Assembly (NCBI GenBank): GCA_963772515.1
Contig: CAVYXC010000002.1
Coordinates: 62,001 to 126,000, forward strand
DNA: 64,000 nt
Direction: 5' to 3'
DNA from: JAFAHD01 sp963772515
GTDB taxonomy: Bacteria; Vulcanimicrobiota; Vulcanimicrobiia; Eremiobacterales; Eremiobacteraceae
The position numbers and the translations under genes were made by a program. Shown here piece after piece: positions 8,245 through 15,982 of the stretch; the stretch's first letter is position 1; each line of letters opens with the position of its first letter. The notes under the pieces are model-generated. The model had not been told where the DNA came from, ran no database searches, and was given only the letters and a program-made list of their open reading frames with translations.

Positions 8245-8549
8245 TCGCGCTTTCGCCGCGCCCGCGCTACGCCGAGGACGCTCGGATATTCGGGATATTC
8301 TGATTCCTTCGCTCGGTGGCTCCGGCTTTCGCCGTCGCCAACGCCTCGGCTTGTAGCGCGGCGCGGTCACGCGCGACCGGCGCCGGCCGGAGCGAGCGGC
8401 GCCGAAAGCCGAACCCTCTGAGTCGGCGAGAGCCGGCGAAGGAGCGGCGAAGTCAAAATCTCCCGATGATTCGCCGCGCGGTGAGGCGCAGGCGGCCGCT
8501 CGGCGGGTCGGCGCAATCGCAGCGCGGATCGAGCGCCTACGCGGCCGCT
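8245..8549. other. 305-bp intergenic stretch with imperfect inverted repeats
   Basis: No convincing gene is seen. The stretch is very GC-rich, with repeated CGGCGAAAGCCGG-like words. The arm 8322-8334 pairs with 8424-8436 (12 of 13), and 8323-8331 also pairs exactly with 8403-8411, so alternative hairpins are possible. It lies downstream of the minus-strand methyltransferase and the plus-strand zinc-ribbon gene, so it may act as a termination region or be a decayed element. Confidence 0.4.
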
Positions 8550-9368
8550 TCAGCCGGGCGAAGCGACCCGCGCCTCGCATACGATTGCGCTCATCGGCGA
8601 GGCGAAGGGCGCGTCGCCGAATTCGGCCGCCAACTTGCGCGCTACGCGCTCGATCACATCATCGACGTCGCCGCCGCGCTGCTTGATCTCGGTGACGAAC
8701 GGTCCGCCGCGGACGATACCGCAGGCGATGTCGTGCGCTGGTAATCTGGCTCCCGTCAGCTTTGCCTCGTGGACGGCGACCTCGTCGAAACCTGCCTGGC
8801 GCATCAGGTCGACGATCGGTTCGCGCTCGAACATCCCGAATGGAACCTCGTAGAAGCGCGGCGGATCATCCGGGTACGACGCGCGTATCTCGGCGTCGGC
8901 CGCTGCGAGGACCGGGCACCGATCCAGGCGATCCCAGGTGTTGAACACGATCTGCCCGCCGGCTCGGAGAACCCTGCGCGCCTCGCGCATAGCTTTCGGG
9001 CGATCGGGGAAGAACATGCAGCCGAACTGGCAGACGATGGCGTCGAACTCGGCGTCCTCGAAGGGCAACGACGTCGCGTCGATCACGCGCCACGTGATGC
9101 GTCCGTCATCGGACAGCTTGTGCCGCGCGATGTCGATCATGGCCGGGTTGAGATCGCTCGCGGTGATCCGGTCGTCCGCCCCGAGCGCGCCCGCGAGCTT
9201 GGCCGTGACGACGCCGGTACCGCAAGCGAGCTCGAGCGCCCGCAGCCCGCGCTTGGCGCGCAGGCGAGCGACCAGATCCGTAGCGTACGGCTCAAAGATC
9301 AGCGGCACGAGATAGCGGTCGTAGTACTGCGGGATCGATCCTGTGAACGCGCGATAGATGTCGCCCAT
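8550..9368 (-). CDS. Class I SAM-dependent methyltransferase (UbiE-like)
   Basis: The 272-residue protein has SAM motif I ELACGTG (46-52), an acidic motif II (ITASDLNP) and the motif LPFEDAEFDAIVCQFG, as in UbiE/Methyltransf_11 proteins. No membrane segment is seen. It is the last gene of the run ABC ATPase, Kelch, permease, permease, methyltransferase, 15 bp after the second permease. It may modify the exported substrate, but that is inferred only from position. The substrate is unknown. Confidence 0.85.
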   Translation of the reverse strand: MGDIYRAFTGSIPQYYDRYLVPLIFEPYATDLVARLRAKRGLRALELACGTGVVTAKLAGALGADDRITASDLNPAMIDIARHKLSDDGRITWRVIDATSLPFEDAEFDAIVCQFGCMFFPDRPKAMREARRVLRAGGQIVFNTWDRLDRCPVLAAADAEIRASYPDDPPRFYEVPFGMFEREPIVDLMRQAGFDEVAVHEAKLTGARLPAHDIACGIVRGGPFVTEIKQRGGDVDDVIERVARKLAAEFGDAPFASPMSAIVCEARVASPG

Positions 9369-9383
9369 CGTTATAGCGCCTCC

Positions 9384-10199
9384 CTAGGAGCCCGTGCTCT
9401 GGTGATGGTCGAGGCCGCGGCGCCAGAACAGATACGCGGCGCCGAACCACAGCGCGCCGACGACCGGCGTCAGCCACCCGAAGAGCGGATTGACCGAGTA
9501 CTGGCCTTCCGATGTCTTGTGCAACAACGTCGCGGCCGGGAAATAGTTGATGAACGCGAACGGGAACACGAACGAGAGCGTGAAGCGCACGATGCGATTG
9601 TAGATCGACAACGGATAGCGCGTGAAGTCGGTCTCGAGCGACATCACGACCCAGCGCAGCGTGTCCAGCCGAATAACCCAAAAGGCGAGCGTCGCGACGG
9701 TGAGCTGGATGGCGAAGTCGATGAACGCGCCGCCGACCATCGCGCCGGCCAGCAGTCCGATAGTCGCCCACGTCCACTGCAGGTGCGCGACGCCTTGCAC
9801 GATCGCGAAAAAGATGATGGCGACGATCAGCTCGTCGGGCCAGATCTGACCGGGCTGAGAGATGACCTGGAAGAGCGGATCGAGCGGACGCACCAGGAAG
9901 CGGTCGAATCTGCCTTCGCGGATGTGATACGGCACGTCGCCGATCGTGAAGAACAGCGTGCCGTTGAGCGACGACGCGAGCCAGTAGAGCGCATACAAGA
10001 AGACGACCTGCTGCCACGTCCAGCCGTTCATGATCGGGAAACGGTTCATCGTCAGCCAGATCGTGGCGATGGCCGATCCGTGCAGCACCAGCGTGAAGAC
10101 AAGCCAGACGAAGAAGTTCGCGCGGTATTCCGCCAACGTGAGGAAGTTGAGCCGCCAAAACTCGGCGTAGGTGCGCCAATACGGCGCGAGGCTAGCCAC
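9384..10199 (-). CDS. ABC-2 type transporter permease (second subunit)
   Basis: This 271-residue membrane protein has about six hydrophobic segments and the pattern of the ABC-2 permease family that pairs with a second permease and a COG4586-type ATPase (DUF990-like). A central VPYHIREGRFDRFLVRPL stretch corresponds to the conserved coupling loop. It overlaps the first permease gene by 8 bp. Together with the ATPase it would form a heteromeric exporter in the inner membrane. The substrate is not evident. Confidence 0.85.
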   Translation of the reverse strand: MASLAPYWRTYAEFWRLNFLTLAEYRANFFVWLVFTLVLHGSAIATIWLTMNRFPIMNGWTWQQVVFLYALYWLASSLNGTLFFTIGDVPYHIREGRFDRFLVRPLDPLFQVISQPGQIWPDELIVAIIFFAIVQGVAHLQWTWATIGLLAGAMVGGAFIDFAIQLTVATLAFWVIRLDTLRWVVMSLETDFTRYPLSIYNRIVRFTLSFVFPFAFINYFPAATLLHKTSEGQYSVNPLFGWLTPVVGALWFGAAYLFWRRGLDHHQSTGS

Positions 10200-10932
10200 C
10201 TTGCACCACCACGCGCCGCTCGCCGACGCGCCACAGGGCGAGGGCGCCGACCGCGAAGACGGCGACCCAGAACAGCTGCAGCCCGAGCGTCGCGATCAGC
10301 TCCGGTCCCTGATACTTGCCGAGATAGATCGTCAGCGGCGCGCTGTAGATGGCCGCGAACGGCGATGCGGTGGCGATCTTGGTCACCGCGGACGGGAAGA
10401 ACTGCAGCGGCACGACCGCGCCGGCCAGCAGCGAGGTGATGAACTGCACCATCAGCTGGAAGCCGAATATCTCCATCGTCCAGAACGTGATCGTCGCCAT
10501 CAGCAGATCCAGGAAGAAGTTCACCAGGAAACCGAGCGCGACCGAGACCACGAAGGCGGCCGCGATCAGCGGCGAGGCCGGCAGGCTCAAGTGCGTGCCG
10601 TTCAGCGCCAGCAGGCCGATCGCGATCGGCAGCGACACGGCGATCTGCACCAGCGCGAAGCCCGCCTGGCCGAGCGTGTCGGCAAAGACGTAAAGCGGCA
10701 CGCTGATCGGGCGCATGAGGTCGATGGCGATGCTGCCTTCGCGGATCTTCTCACGCACGACATACGGGCCTTGCGCGTTGTAGATCAGGCCGATGAGCAG
10801 CGCGAGCGTCGCGTACGTGATGATGTCGCGGAACGAGAAATCCTGTTTCGGGCCGTTGTTCGCGTACAGCGCGCTCCACAGCGCGTAATACAAGTAGACG
10901 CGCAGCGCGATCGAACCGACGTGCGTGAACAC
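10192..10932 (-). CDS. ABC-2 type transporter permease (first subunit), apparent N-terminal frame break
   Basis: The 246 residues from the GTG at 10932 contain about six membrane segments and the loop VVREKIREGSIAIDLMRPI typical of this permease family. The same frame reads open upstream to 11001 and encodes YVEFAKRAFSREATYREE, which looks like the family's real N-terminus, but it contains no start codon. An ATG at 11002 overlapping the Kelch stop (TAATG) is one base out of frame. One extra base between 11002 and 10986 would explain this. The gene is either frameshifted in nature or affected by an assembly error. It overlaps the next permease by 8 bp. Confidence 0.8.
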   Translation of the reverse strand: MFTHVGSIALRVYLYYALWSALYANNGPKQDFSFRDIITYATLALLIGLIYNAQGPYVVREKIREGSIAIDLMRPISVPLYVFADTLGQAGFALVQIAVSLPIAIGLLALNGTHLSLPASPLIAAAFVVSVALGFLVNFFLDLLMATITFWTMEIFGFQLMVQFITSLLAGAVVPLQFFPSAVTKIATASPFAAIYSAPLTIYLGKYQGPELIATLGLQLFWVAVFAVGALALWRVGERRVVVQGG

Positions 10933-11001
10933 CTCTTCGCGATAGGTCGCCTCTCGCGAAAACGCGCGCTTCGCGAACTCGACATACGCGCCCGGCGGCC
11001 A

Positions 11002-11928
11002 TTAGTGCGGCGCGTGCCCCTTGAATTGGACCTGCGTGACGGGGCTGACGAAGCGCAGCACCGACGTCAGCGGCGACGTGCCCGAATATGCCGAGCCGCC
11101 GATGACCCAGATCTGATTGCCGAGCGCCGCGACCGCCAAGCCGTGCCGGGGGAACGGAAGCCACGGACCGCTGATCCAGCCGCCCGCATCGGTGCTCGAG
11201 ATCTCCGTCGTCTGCGTGATCGTGCGATTGATGTCGAACGTGATCGTGGACGGCGCGGGCGACGAACTGGCGTAATCCAAGCCGCCGATCGCCATGTTGG
11301 TCACGGACAGCTCGGACGACGAAGCGCCGTAATTCTCGCCGCCGATCGCCATGAGCCGGTTGTTGACCGACGCGAGGCCGAAATCGGCGCGCCCGAGACG
11401 CATGTTCGAGCACGACCGCCAGCGATCGCGCGACGGATCGTAGACGTCGCACGTGCGCAAGCTGACCTGGTCGCGGTCGCGGCCGCCGACGAGGTAGATC
11501 AGGCCGTTGAGGACGACCGATCCGGCCATGTAGCGCTCGTCGCCAAGCGCGTGCTCTTCCGTGCGCCAGGAATTCTTGGCGACGTCGAAGATCATCAAGC
11601 TCGTGTCGTCGTTGCCGTGCGACGATTGGCCGCCGAACAGATACAGCTTGCCGTTGACCGCCTGCATCATCGGCGCATACCGCGGGAACGGCATCGACGG
11701 GAGCTCGGTCCACGTGTCCGCGATCGGATCGTAGCGCCAGAACTTGTTCGTGACCAGATCTTCGATCCGGCCGCCGGCGACGTAGAGATAGCCGCCCATG
11801 CCCGCCGCGGCCGCGTGATCGACCGGCTCCGGCATCGTCGCGGCCGCGCGCCATTCGCCTGGATGCGACACGATAGGCCCGGCGACGTTGGGATTGGCCA
11901 CCGGCGAGGGAAACGTCGGCTCGAACAC
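11002..11928 (-). CDS. Kelch-repeat protein, main part (downstream of a frameshift)
   Basis: These 308 residues carry at least five Kelch motifs, each with the GG pair and downstream Y/W (YLYVAGGRIED, LYLFGGQSSH, IYLVGGRDRD, LMAIGGENYG, IWVIGGSAYS), enough for most of a beta-propeller. The first blade and signal peptide lie in another frame at 11950-12181. Joining the frames requires dropping one base near 11950, giving a continuous GPHDSKWRPLLV. The gene sits inside an ABC export operon, its N-terminal part overlapping the ATPase stop. If intact in the cell, the product is probably exported and acts beside the transporter. This is inference. Confidence 0.75.
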   Translation of the reverse strand: MFEPTFPSPVANPNVAGPIVSHPGEWRAAATMPEPVDHAAAAGMGGYLYVAGGRIEDLVTNKFWRYDPIADTWTELPSMPFPRYAPMMQAVNGKLYLFGGQSSHGNDDTSLMIFDVAKNSWRTEEHALGDERYMAGSVVLNGLIYLVGGRDRDQVSLRTCDVYDPSRDRWRSCSNMRLGRADFGLASVNNRLMAIGGENYGASSSELSVTNMAIGGLDYASSSPAPSTITFDINRTITQTTEISSTDAGGWISGPWLPFPRHGLAVAALGNQIWVIGGSAYSGTSPLTSVLRFVSPVTQVQFKGHAPH

Positions 11929-11949
11929 GAGCAGCGGTCGCCATTTGCT

Positions 11950-12181
11950 GATCGTGCGGCCCGAAGCCGCCCGCGAGATAGATGCGTCCGTCCATGACCG
12001 CGACCGCGGCGTCTTGGCGCGCCGACGGCAGGTCGGGGCCGCGCACCCACACGCCCTTGTTGAGGTCTACCACCACGCCGGCGTCGCTTCCGACTTCGGC
12101 GGCGCCCGATGCCGGCAGCGCCGCCGCGATGCCTAACGCTGCGCTCAGCACCAGCGCACGCGCGAGCTGCGATGAGGTCAT
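11950..12181 (-). pseudogene. N-terminal fragment of the Kelch gene (signal peptide and first blade)
   Basis: The ATG at 12181 overlaps the ABC ATPase stop (ATGA) and opens a frame encoding a signal peptide (LARALVLSAALGIAAALPASGA). The first Kelch motif follows, RQDAAVAVMDGRIYLAGGFG. Homology then breaks, and the continuation is in the next frame from about 11949. The fragment is the true start of the Kelch gene, separated by one surplus base. Whether this is a real mutation or a sequencing error cannot be decided here. Confidence 0.6.
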
Positions 12182-13230
12182 GGCGCTACCTCCACTTCGG
12201 AGACTGCGTGCGCGCCGACGGCGAGCGCAGCGCCGTCGAGCGAGCCGATGCCGTGTTGGTAGATGTCGCGGATGATCTTCTCGAGCGGCGGTTCGGCGAT
12301 CGTCACGTCTTTGATCTCGTAATGCTTGGCCAGTTGCACGACGAGCTCGTCGGCGCGCACCGCATCGCGGTTGAACTCGATGACGATGCGCGGACCCTCG
12401 CGGGCGACGATCGTGGCGCCTGGCATGGTCAGGTGGATGTCGTCGCAGTTCTCGCAGGCGAGGTCCGCCGTCAGCGTCCGCTCGCGGCCGTAGTGCTGTT
12501 TGATGTGCTCGATGCTGCCGTCATAGAGCTTGCGGCCGTGGTCGATGAGGATGATGCGCGCGCACAGCTTTTCGATATCCGCCAGGTCGTGGGTGGTCAA
12601 GATGACCGTCGTGCCGCGGTCGCGATTGACCCGCGCGATGAATTGACGGATGTTCTCCTTGGCGACGACGTCGAGCCCGATCGTCGGCTCGTCCAAGAAC
12701 ACGACTTTGGGCTCGTGGAGCATCGCGGCTGCGAAGTCGCCGCGCATGCGCTGTCCGAGGCTGAGCTGGCGCACCGGCGTGCGGATGAACTCGTCCAGCC
12801 CGAGCAGCTCGGTGAACTCTTTGAGATTGCGTTCGTACATCGCGGCGGGGACGTTGTAGATCGCGCGCAGCAGCTGGAACGATTCGATCAGCGGCAGATC
12901 CCAATACAGCTGCGTGCGCTGGCCGAAGACCACGCCGATCTGGCGGCCGTTGGCTTGGCGGTCCGCCCACGGCACGATGCCGTTGACGGTGCACGAACCG
13001 CTCGACGGCACTAAGATGCCGGTGAGCATCTTGATGGTCGTCGATTTGCCGGCGCCGTTGGGCCCGATATAGCCGACCAGCTCGCCGGCGTCGAGCTCAA
13101 AGCTGACGTCGCGCACGGCGTCTTTCACGTCGTAGTCGCGCGAGAAAAGCGTGGCGAGCGCACCCAGTGCGCCCTCTTTGCGCCTCAGGGTTCGGAACTG
13201 TTTGGTGAGTCGGTCGGCGCGGATCATCAT
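12178..13230 (-). CDS. ABC transporter ATP-binding protein (COG4586-like exporter)
   Basis: This 350-residue ATPase has Walker A GPNGAGKST (56-64), the signature LSLGQRMRGD, Walker B VVFLDEPTIGLD and the switch TTHDLADIE. A C-terminal extension of about 100 residues is typical of the COG4586 ATPases that partner two ABC-2 permeases. It heads the operon with Kelch, permease, permease and methyltransferase genes. It likely powers export of an unknown substrate. The start at 13230 lies next to the divergent gamma-glutamylcyclotransferase gene, leaving little promoter space. Confidence 0.9.
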   Translation of the reverse strand: MMIRADRLTKQFRTLRRKEGALGALATLFSRDYDVKDAVRDVSFELDAGELVGYIGPNGAGKSTTIKMLTGILVPSSGSCTVNGIVPWADRQANGRQIGVVFGQRTQLYWDLPLIESFQLLRAIYNVPAAMYERNLKEFTELLGLDEFIRTPVRQLSLGQRMRGDFAAAMLHEPKVVFLDEPTIGLDVVAKENIRQFIARVNRDRGTTVILTTHDLADIEKLCARIILIDHGRKLYDGSIEHIKQHYGRERTLTADLACENCDDIHLTMPGATIVAREGPRIVIEFNRDAVRADELVVQLAKHYEIKDVTIAEPPLEKIIRDIYQHGIGSLDGAALAVGAHAVSEVEVAP

Positions 13231-13267
13231 GGCAGGCGAGTTGGAGAACTCCGTAGCAGGGTGGGCG

Positions 13268-13705
13268 ATGGAGCTTCGTGCACGGGAGGGTGCTTCCTTG
13301 GCTCAGGACTCCGGCGTCGCGGCCGACAGCGTCTTCGTCTACGGGTTGCTGAAACGCGGTTTCAGTTTGCATCACCACATGGCGCAGGGCACGTTTGCCG
13401 GCGATGCGACTGCCCGCGGTACGCTCTACTCGCTCGGCGAGTATCCAGGCATGGTGGATGGTGACGGCACCGTCCACGGCGAGGTCTACCGCTTCGATGA
13501 CATCGCGGTCGCGTTGGAGCTGCTCGATGAAGTCGAGGAGTACGATCCACTCGAGCCCGAGCGCAGCCTGTACGTTCGTACAGTCAGGCCGGTGACGCTG
13601 CGTTCGGGCGGCACTGCAGCGCCGGCCTGGTGCTATCTCTACAACCGAAGCGTCAAAGGTTTGACGCGCATCGCGTCGGGCGAATGGAGCGGCTCGAAAC
13701 CCTAG
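13268..13705 (+). CDS. Gamma-glutamylcyclotransferase-like protein (GGCT/AIG2 fold)
   Basis: The 145-residue protein has the family signature SVFVYGLLKRGF (21-32) that binds the gamma-glutamyl group. The expected catalytic glutamate is in LDEVEEYDP (about E90). Enzymes of this fold release 5-oxoproline from gamma-glutamyl amines or peptides. The ATG at 13268 follows an AGGGTGGG ribosome site; a longer form from 13229 would overlap the divergent ABC ATPase start. The exact substrate is unknown. Confidence 0.8.
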   Translation: MELRAREGASLAQDSGVAADSVFVYGLLKRGFSLHHHMAQGTFAGDATARGTLYSLGEYPGMVDGDGTVHGEVYRFDDIAVALELLDEVEEYDPLEPERSLYVRTVRPVTLRSGGTAAPAWCYLYNRSVKGLTRIASGEWSGSKP

Positions 13706-13730
13706 TCGCGCGCTGTTCGGATGCGCTCGA

Positions 13731-14561
13731 TCACGACGCGCGCTCTTGCGCCAACAAACGCTGCTTGCGCTTGGCGCCCCAGCGATAGCCGCCGGACGCG
13801 CCGTCGCCGCGCACCGCGCGATGACACGGGATGACCAGCGCGACCGGGTTGGCGCCGCAGGCCTGTCCGACCGCACGCGCCGCTTTGGGTTCGCCGATCG
13901 CAGCCGCGATCTGGCCGTAGGTGCGCGTCTGGCCGTATGGGATCGCGCGCAGCGCTTCCCAGACGCGACGACGAAACGCGGTCGTTTGGATGTCGACCGG
14001 CAGATCTAGATGCGGCCGCGCGCCTTTGAGATATTGGACGACGGCCTCGACGTAGCGCTTCAAGTGCGCGCCGCCGCGCTGGACCTCCGCCGCCGGATAC
14101 TCGTCGCGCAGCGCCCGCTCGAGCGCGCGATCGGATTCGCCCAGACATACCGAGCTGACGCCCGCTTCGGTCGCGCCGACCAGCAGCCGGCCGAGCGGCG
14201 ATGCGACGATCGTGTAGCCGATGCGCATGCCCTGACCGCCGCGCCGGTACAGCGCAGGCGTCATGCCGAAGTCGGAGCGCGCCCGCTCGTAGACGCTGCG
14301 GCTCGAGCCGAAGCCTGCTTCATAGATAGCGCGGCTCACGGCCTCGCCGTCGCGCAGGCGCGATTTGAGTTTGGCCAGGCGCTGCTCTTGGCCATACTGG
14401 CGGGGCGACACGCCGGCGATCCGCATGAACGCGCGATGCAGCCGCGCCGGCGGCACGCCTAATTCGCCCGCCAGCTGGCGCAGCGTCGGCATCGCCTCGA
14501 GGTCTGATTCGAGCACGCGGCACGCGCGCTGGACGACGGTGACATCCGTATCGTTCTTCAT
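13731..14561 (-). CDS. AraC-type HTH / O6-methylguanine-DNA methyltransferase fusion (Ada-like)
   Basis: The 276-residue protein joins an AraC-type helix-turn-helix domain (about 20-108, with SPRQYGQEQRL and EAGFGSSRSVYERA) to an alkyltransferase domain (about 112-275). The active site is IPCHRAV, with acceptor C246. It is the Ada layout without the N-terminal metal-binding Ada domain, so it can repair O6-alkylguanine but lacks the phosphotriester sensor. The ATG at 14561 follows AAAGGCG. It lies 35 bp from the NDH-2 gene on the same strand. Confidence 0.87.
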   Translation of the reverse strand: MKNDTDVTVVQRACRVLESDLEAMPTLRQLAGELGVPPARLHRAFMRIAGVSPRQYGQEQRLAKLKSRLRDGEAVSRAIYEAGFGSSRSVYERARSDFGMTPALYRRGGQGMRIGYTIVASPLGRLLVGATEAGVSSVCLGESDRALERALRDEYPAAEVQRGGAHLKRYVEAVVQYLKGARPHLDLPVDIQTTAFRRRVWEALRAIPYGQTRTYGQIAAAIGEPKAARAVGQACGANPVALVIPCHRAVRGDGASGGYRWGAKRKQRLLAQERAS

Positions 14562-14596
14562 AACGCCTTTATGATATGCCGGACGGCGGGCCATTT

Positions 14597-15883
14597 CTAT
14601 CCGCTTTTCCGCTCCGGCAGCTTGACCTGCACGGTGTCGCGCGAGAAAAGCAGGTCGAGGGTCCAGTCGATGGCCACGCGGATCTTGCGTTCGAGCGTCG
14701 GAATGCGGAACAGATAGTACGTCCGCCACAACCACCACGCCGGGAATCCCGAGATCTTGAGCCCGCCGAGCATCACCACCGCTTGCCGCTCGCCGAGGTG
14801 CGCCATCTGTCCGATCGCCGTGTAGGCGAACGGGCGCAGCGGCTTGCCGTCGATCGCTGCCATCACGTTGCGCGCGACGTGAAGTCCCTCGCGCAGCGCA
14901 TGCTGCGCCGTCGGCGGATACGGTGCGCCACCGCCGGGCGGTGTCACCACCGCGCTGTCGCCCACGCACCACACGCCAGGATAGCCTGGCACGGCGAGAT
15001 CTGCATCGACCGGCACGCGCCCGCGCTCATTCGCGATCGGCAGCGCTGCGACGAGCGGGTTAGCCGAAACACCGCCCGCCCAGACGAAGACCTGCGTCTG
15101 CAGCCTGGTGCCGTCCGCGAGCGTCACGCCGTTCGCATCGGCCGATTTCACTCCGACGCCCAGATGGAATATCACGCCGCGCTTCTCAAGCGTCCGCTGC
15201 GTCCACAGGCCAAGCTCCTCGGACAGTTCGGGCAGGATGCGCGTGCGCAAGTCGACGACGACGGTGGTGACCTCAGACGGTTTGACGTTCCGGTACAGCT
15301 TCGCGGCCGTGCGCACGAACAGATCCATCTCCGCCGCGGTCTCGATGCCCGCGAAGCCCGCGCCTGCCACGACGAACGTCAACAGCCGCTTGCGCACTTC
15401 CGGGTCGTCTTCAAGCTCGGCTTGCTCGAGCATGTCGATCGCCCGGTTGCGCAGCGCGACCGCATCCGCCAAAGTGCGGATGGTGAGCGCGTGCTCCGCG
15501 ACGCCGGGCAGGTCGAAGAAATTCGTCTCCCCGCCCACCGCGATGACGAGCTGGTCCCACGGCACTTGGTGCGGGTGTCCGTCGCCGTGCGTGATCGTCA
15601 CGCTGTGCCCCGCCAGATCGATCGCCTCGATCTCGGCTTCGAGCACGCGCACGCGCGGCAGTATGCGCCGCAGACTGACCACGATGTGATGCGTGTCGAT
15701 GCTGCTCGTCGCCGCTTGCGGCAGCATGGGCGTGAACAAGAAGAAGTTCTCGCGCGCGACGAGCGTGATGTCTATGTCTGCGCGGTGGCGCGACGCCTTT
15801 TGCAATGCCATCGCGGCATAGACGCCGCCGAATCCTCCGCCGAGGATGACGATGCGCTGGGCGGCGCGCGGCGTGTCGGGCAT
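14597..15883 (-). CDS. Type-2 NADH dehydrogenase (NAD(P)/FAD oxidoreductase)
   Basis: This 428-residue flavoprotein has an N-terminal FAD-binding RIVILGGGFGGVYAA, a second dinucleotide site FVVAGAGFAGIETAAE for NADH, and a late VWCVGDSA motif that closes on FAD. The C-terminal region (AWWLWRTYYLFRIP, then IDWTLDLLF) is amphipathic, as in NDH-2, which attaches to the inner membrane and passes electrons to quinone without pumping protons. The ATG at 15883 is chosen for the GAGGA ribosome site 6 nt upstream; a GTG at 15925 is possible. Confidence 0.88.
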   Translation of the reverse strand: MPDTPRAAQRIVILGGGFGGVYAAMALQKASRHRADIDITLVARENFFLFTPMLPQAATSSIDTHHIVVSLRRILPRVRVLEAEIEAIDLAGHSVTITHGDGHPHQVPWDQLVIAVGGETNFFDLPGVAEHALTIRTLADAVALRNRAIDMLEQAELEDDPEVRKRLLTFVVAGAGFAGIETAAEMDLFVRTAAKLYRNVKPSEVTTVVVDLRTRILPELSEELGLWTQRTLEKRGVIFHLGVGVKSADANGVTLADGTRLQTQVFVWAGGVSANPLVAALPIANERGRVPVDADLAVPGYPGVWCVGDSAVVTPPGGGAPYPPTAQHALREGLHVARNVMAAIDGKPLRPFAYTAIGQMAHLGERQAVVMLGGLKISGFPAWWLWRTYYLFRIPTLERKIRVAIDWTLDLLFSRDTVQVKLPERKSG

Positions 15884-15982
15884 CGCAGTCCTCGTTCGCA
15901 CGGCAGGCATCGTCCCCTGCGCCACAAAAAGCTAGCGCCCAGGCTGTTGTTACTTTCGCACGGCTGTAACACGAGGTTGCCG

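Noticed and set aside
8769..11997. Plus-strand open frames of 556 and 608 codons opposite the methyltransferase and ABC genes
   Set aside because: They are Arg- and Asp-rich shadows of the minus-strand operon with no recognisable domain or ribosome site.
14576..15982. N-terminal extension of the YncE/phosphoesterase frame back to 14576
   Set aside because: The extension is antisense to NDH-2; the signal peptide and GAGG site place the start at 15983.
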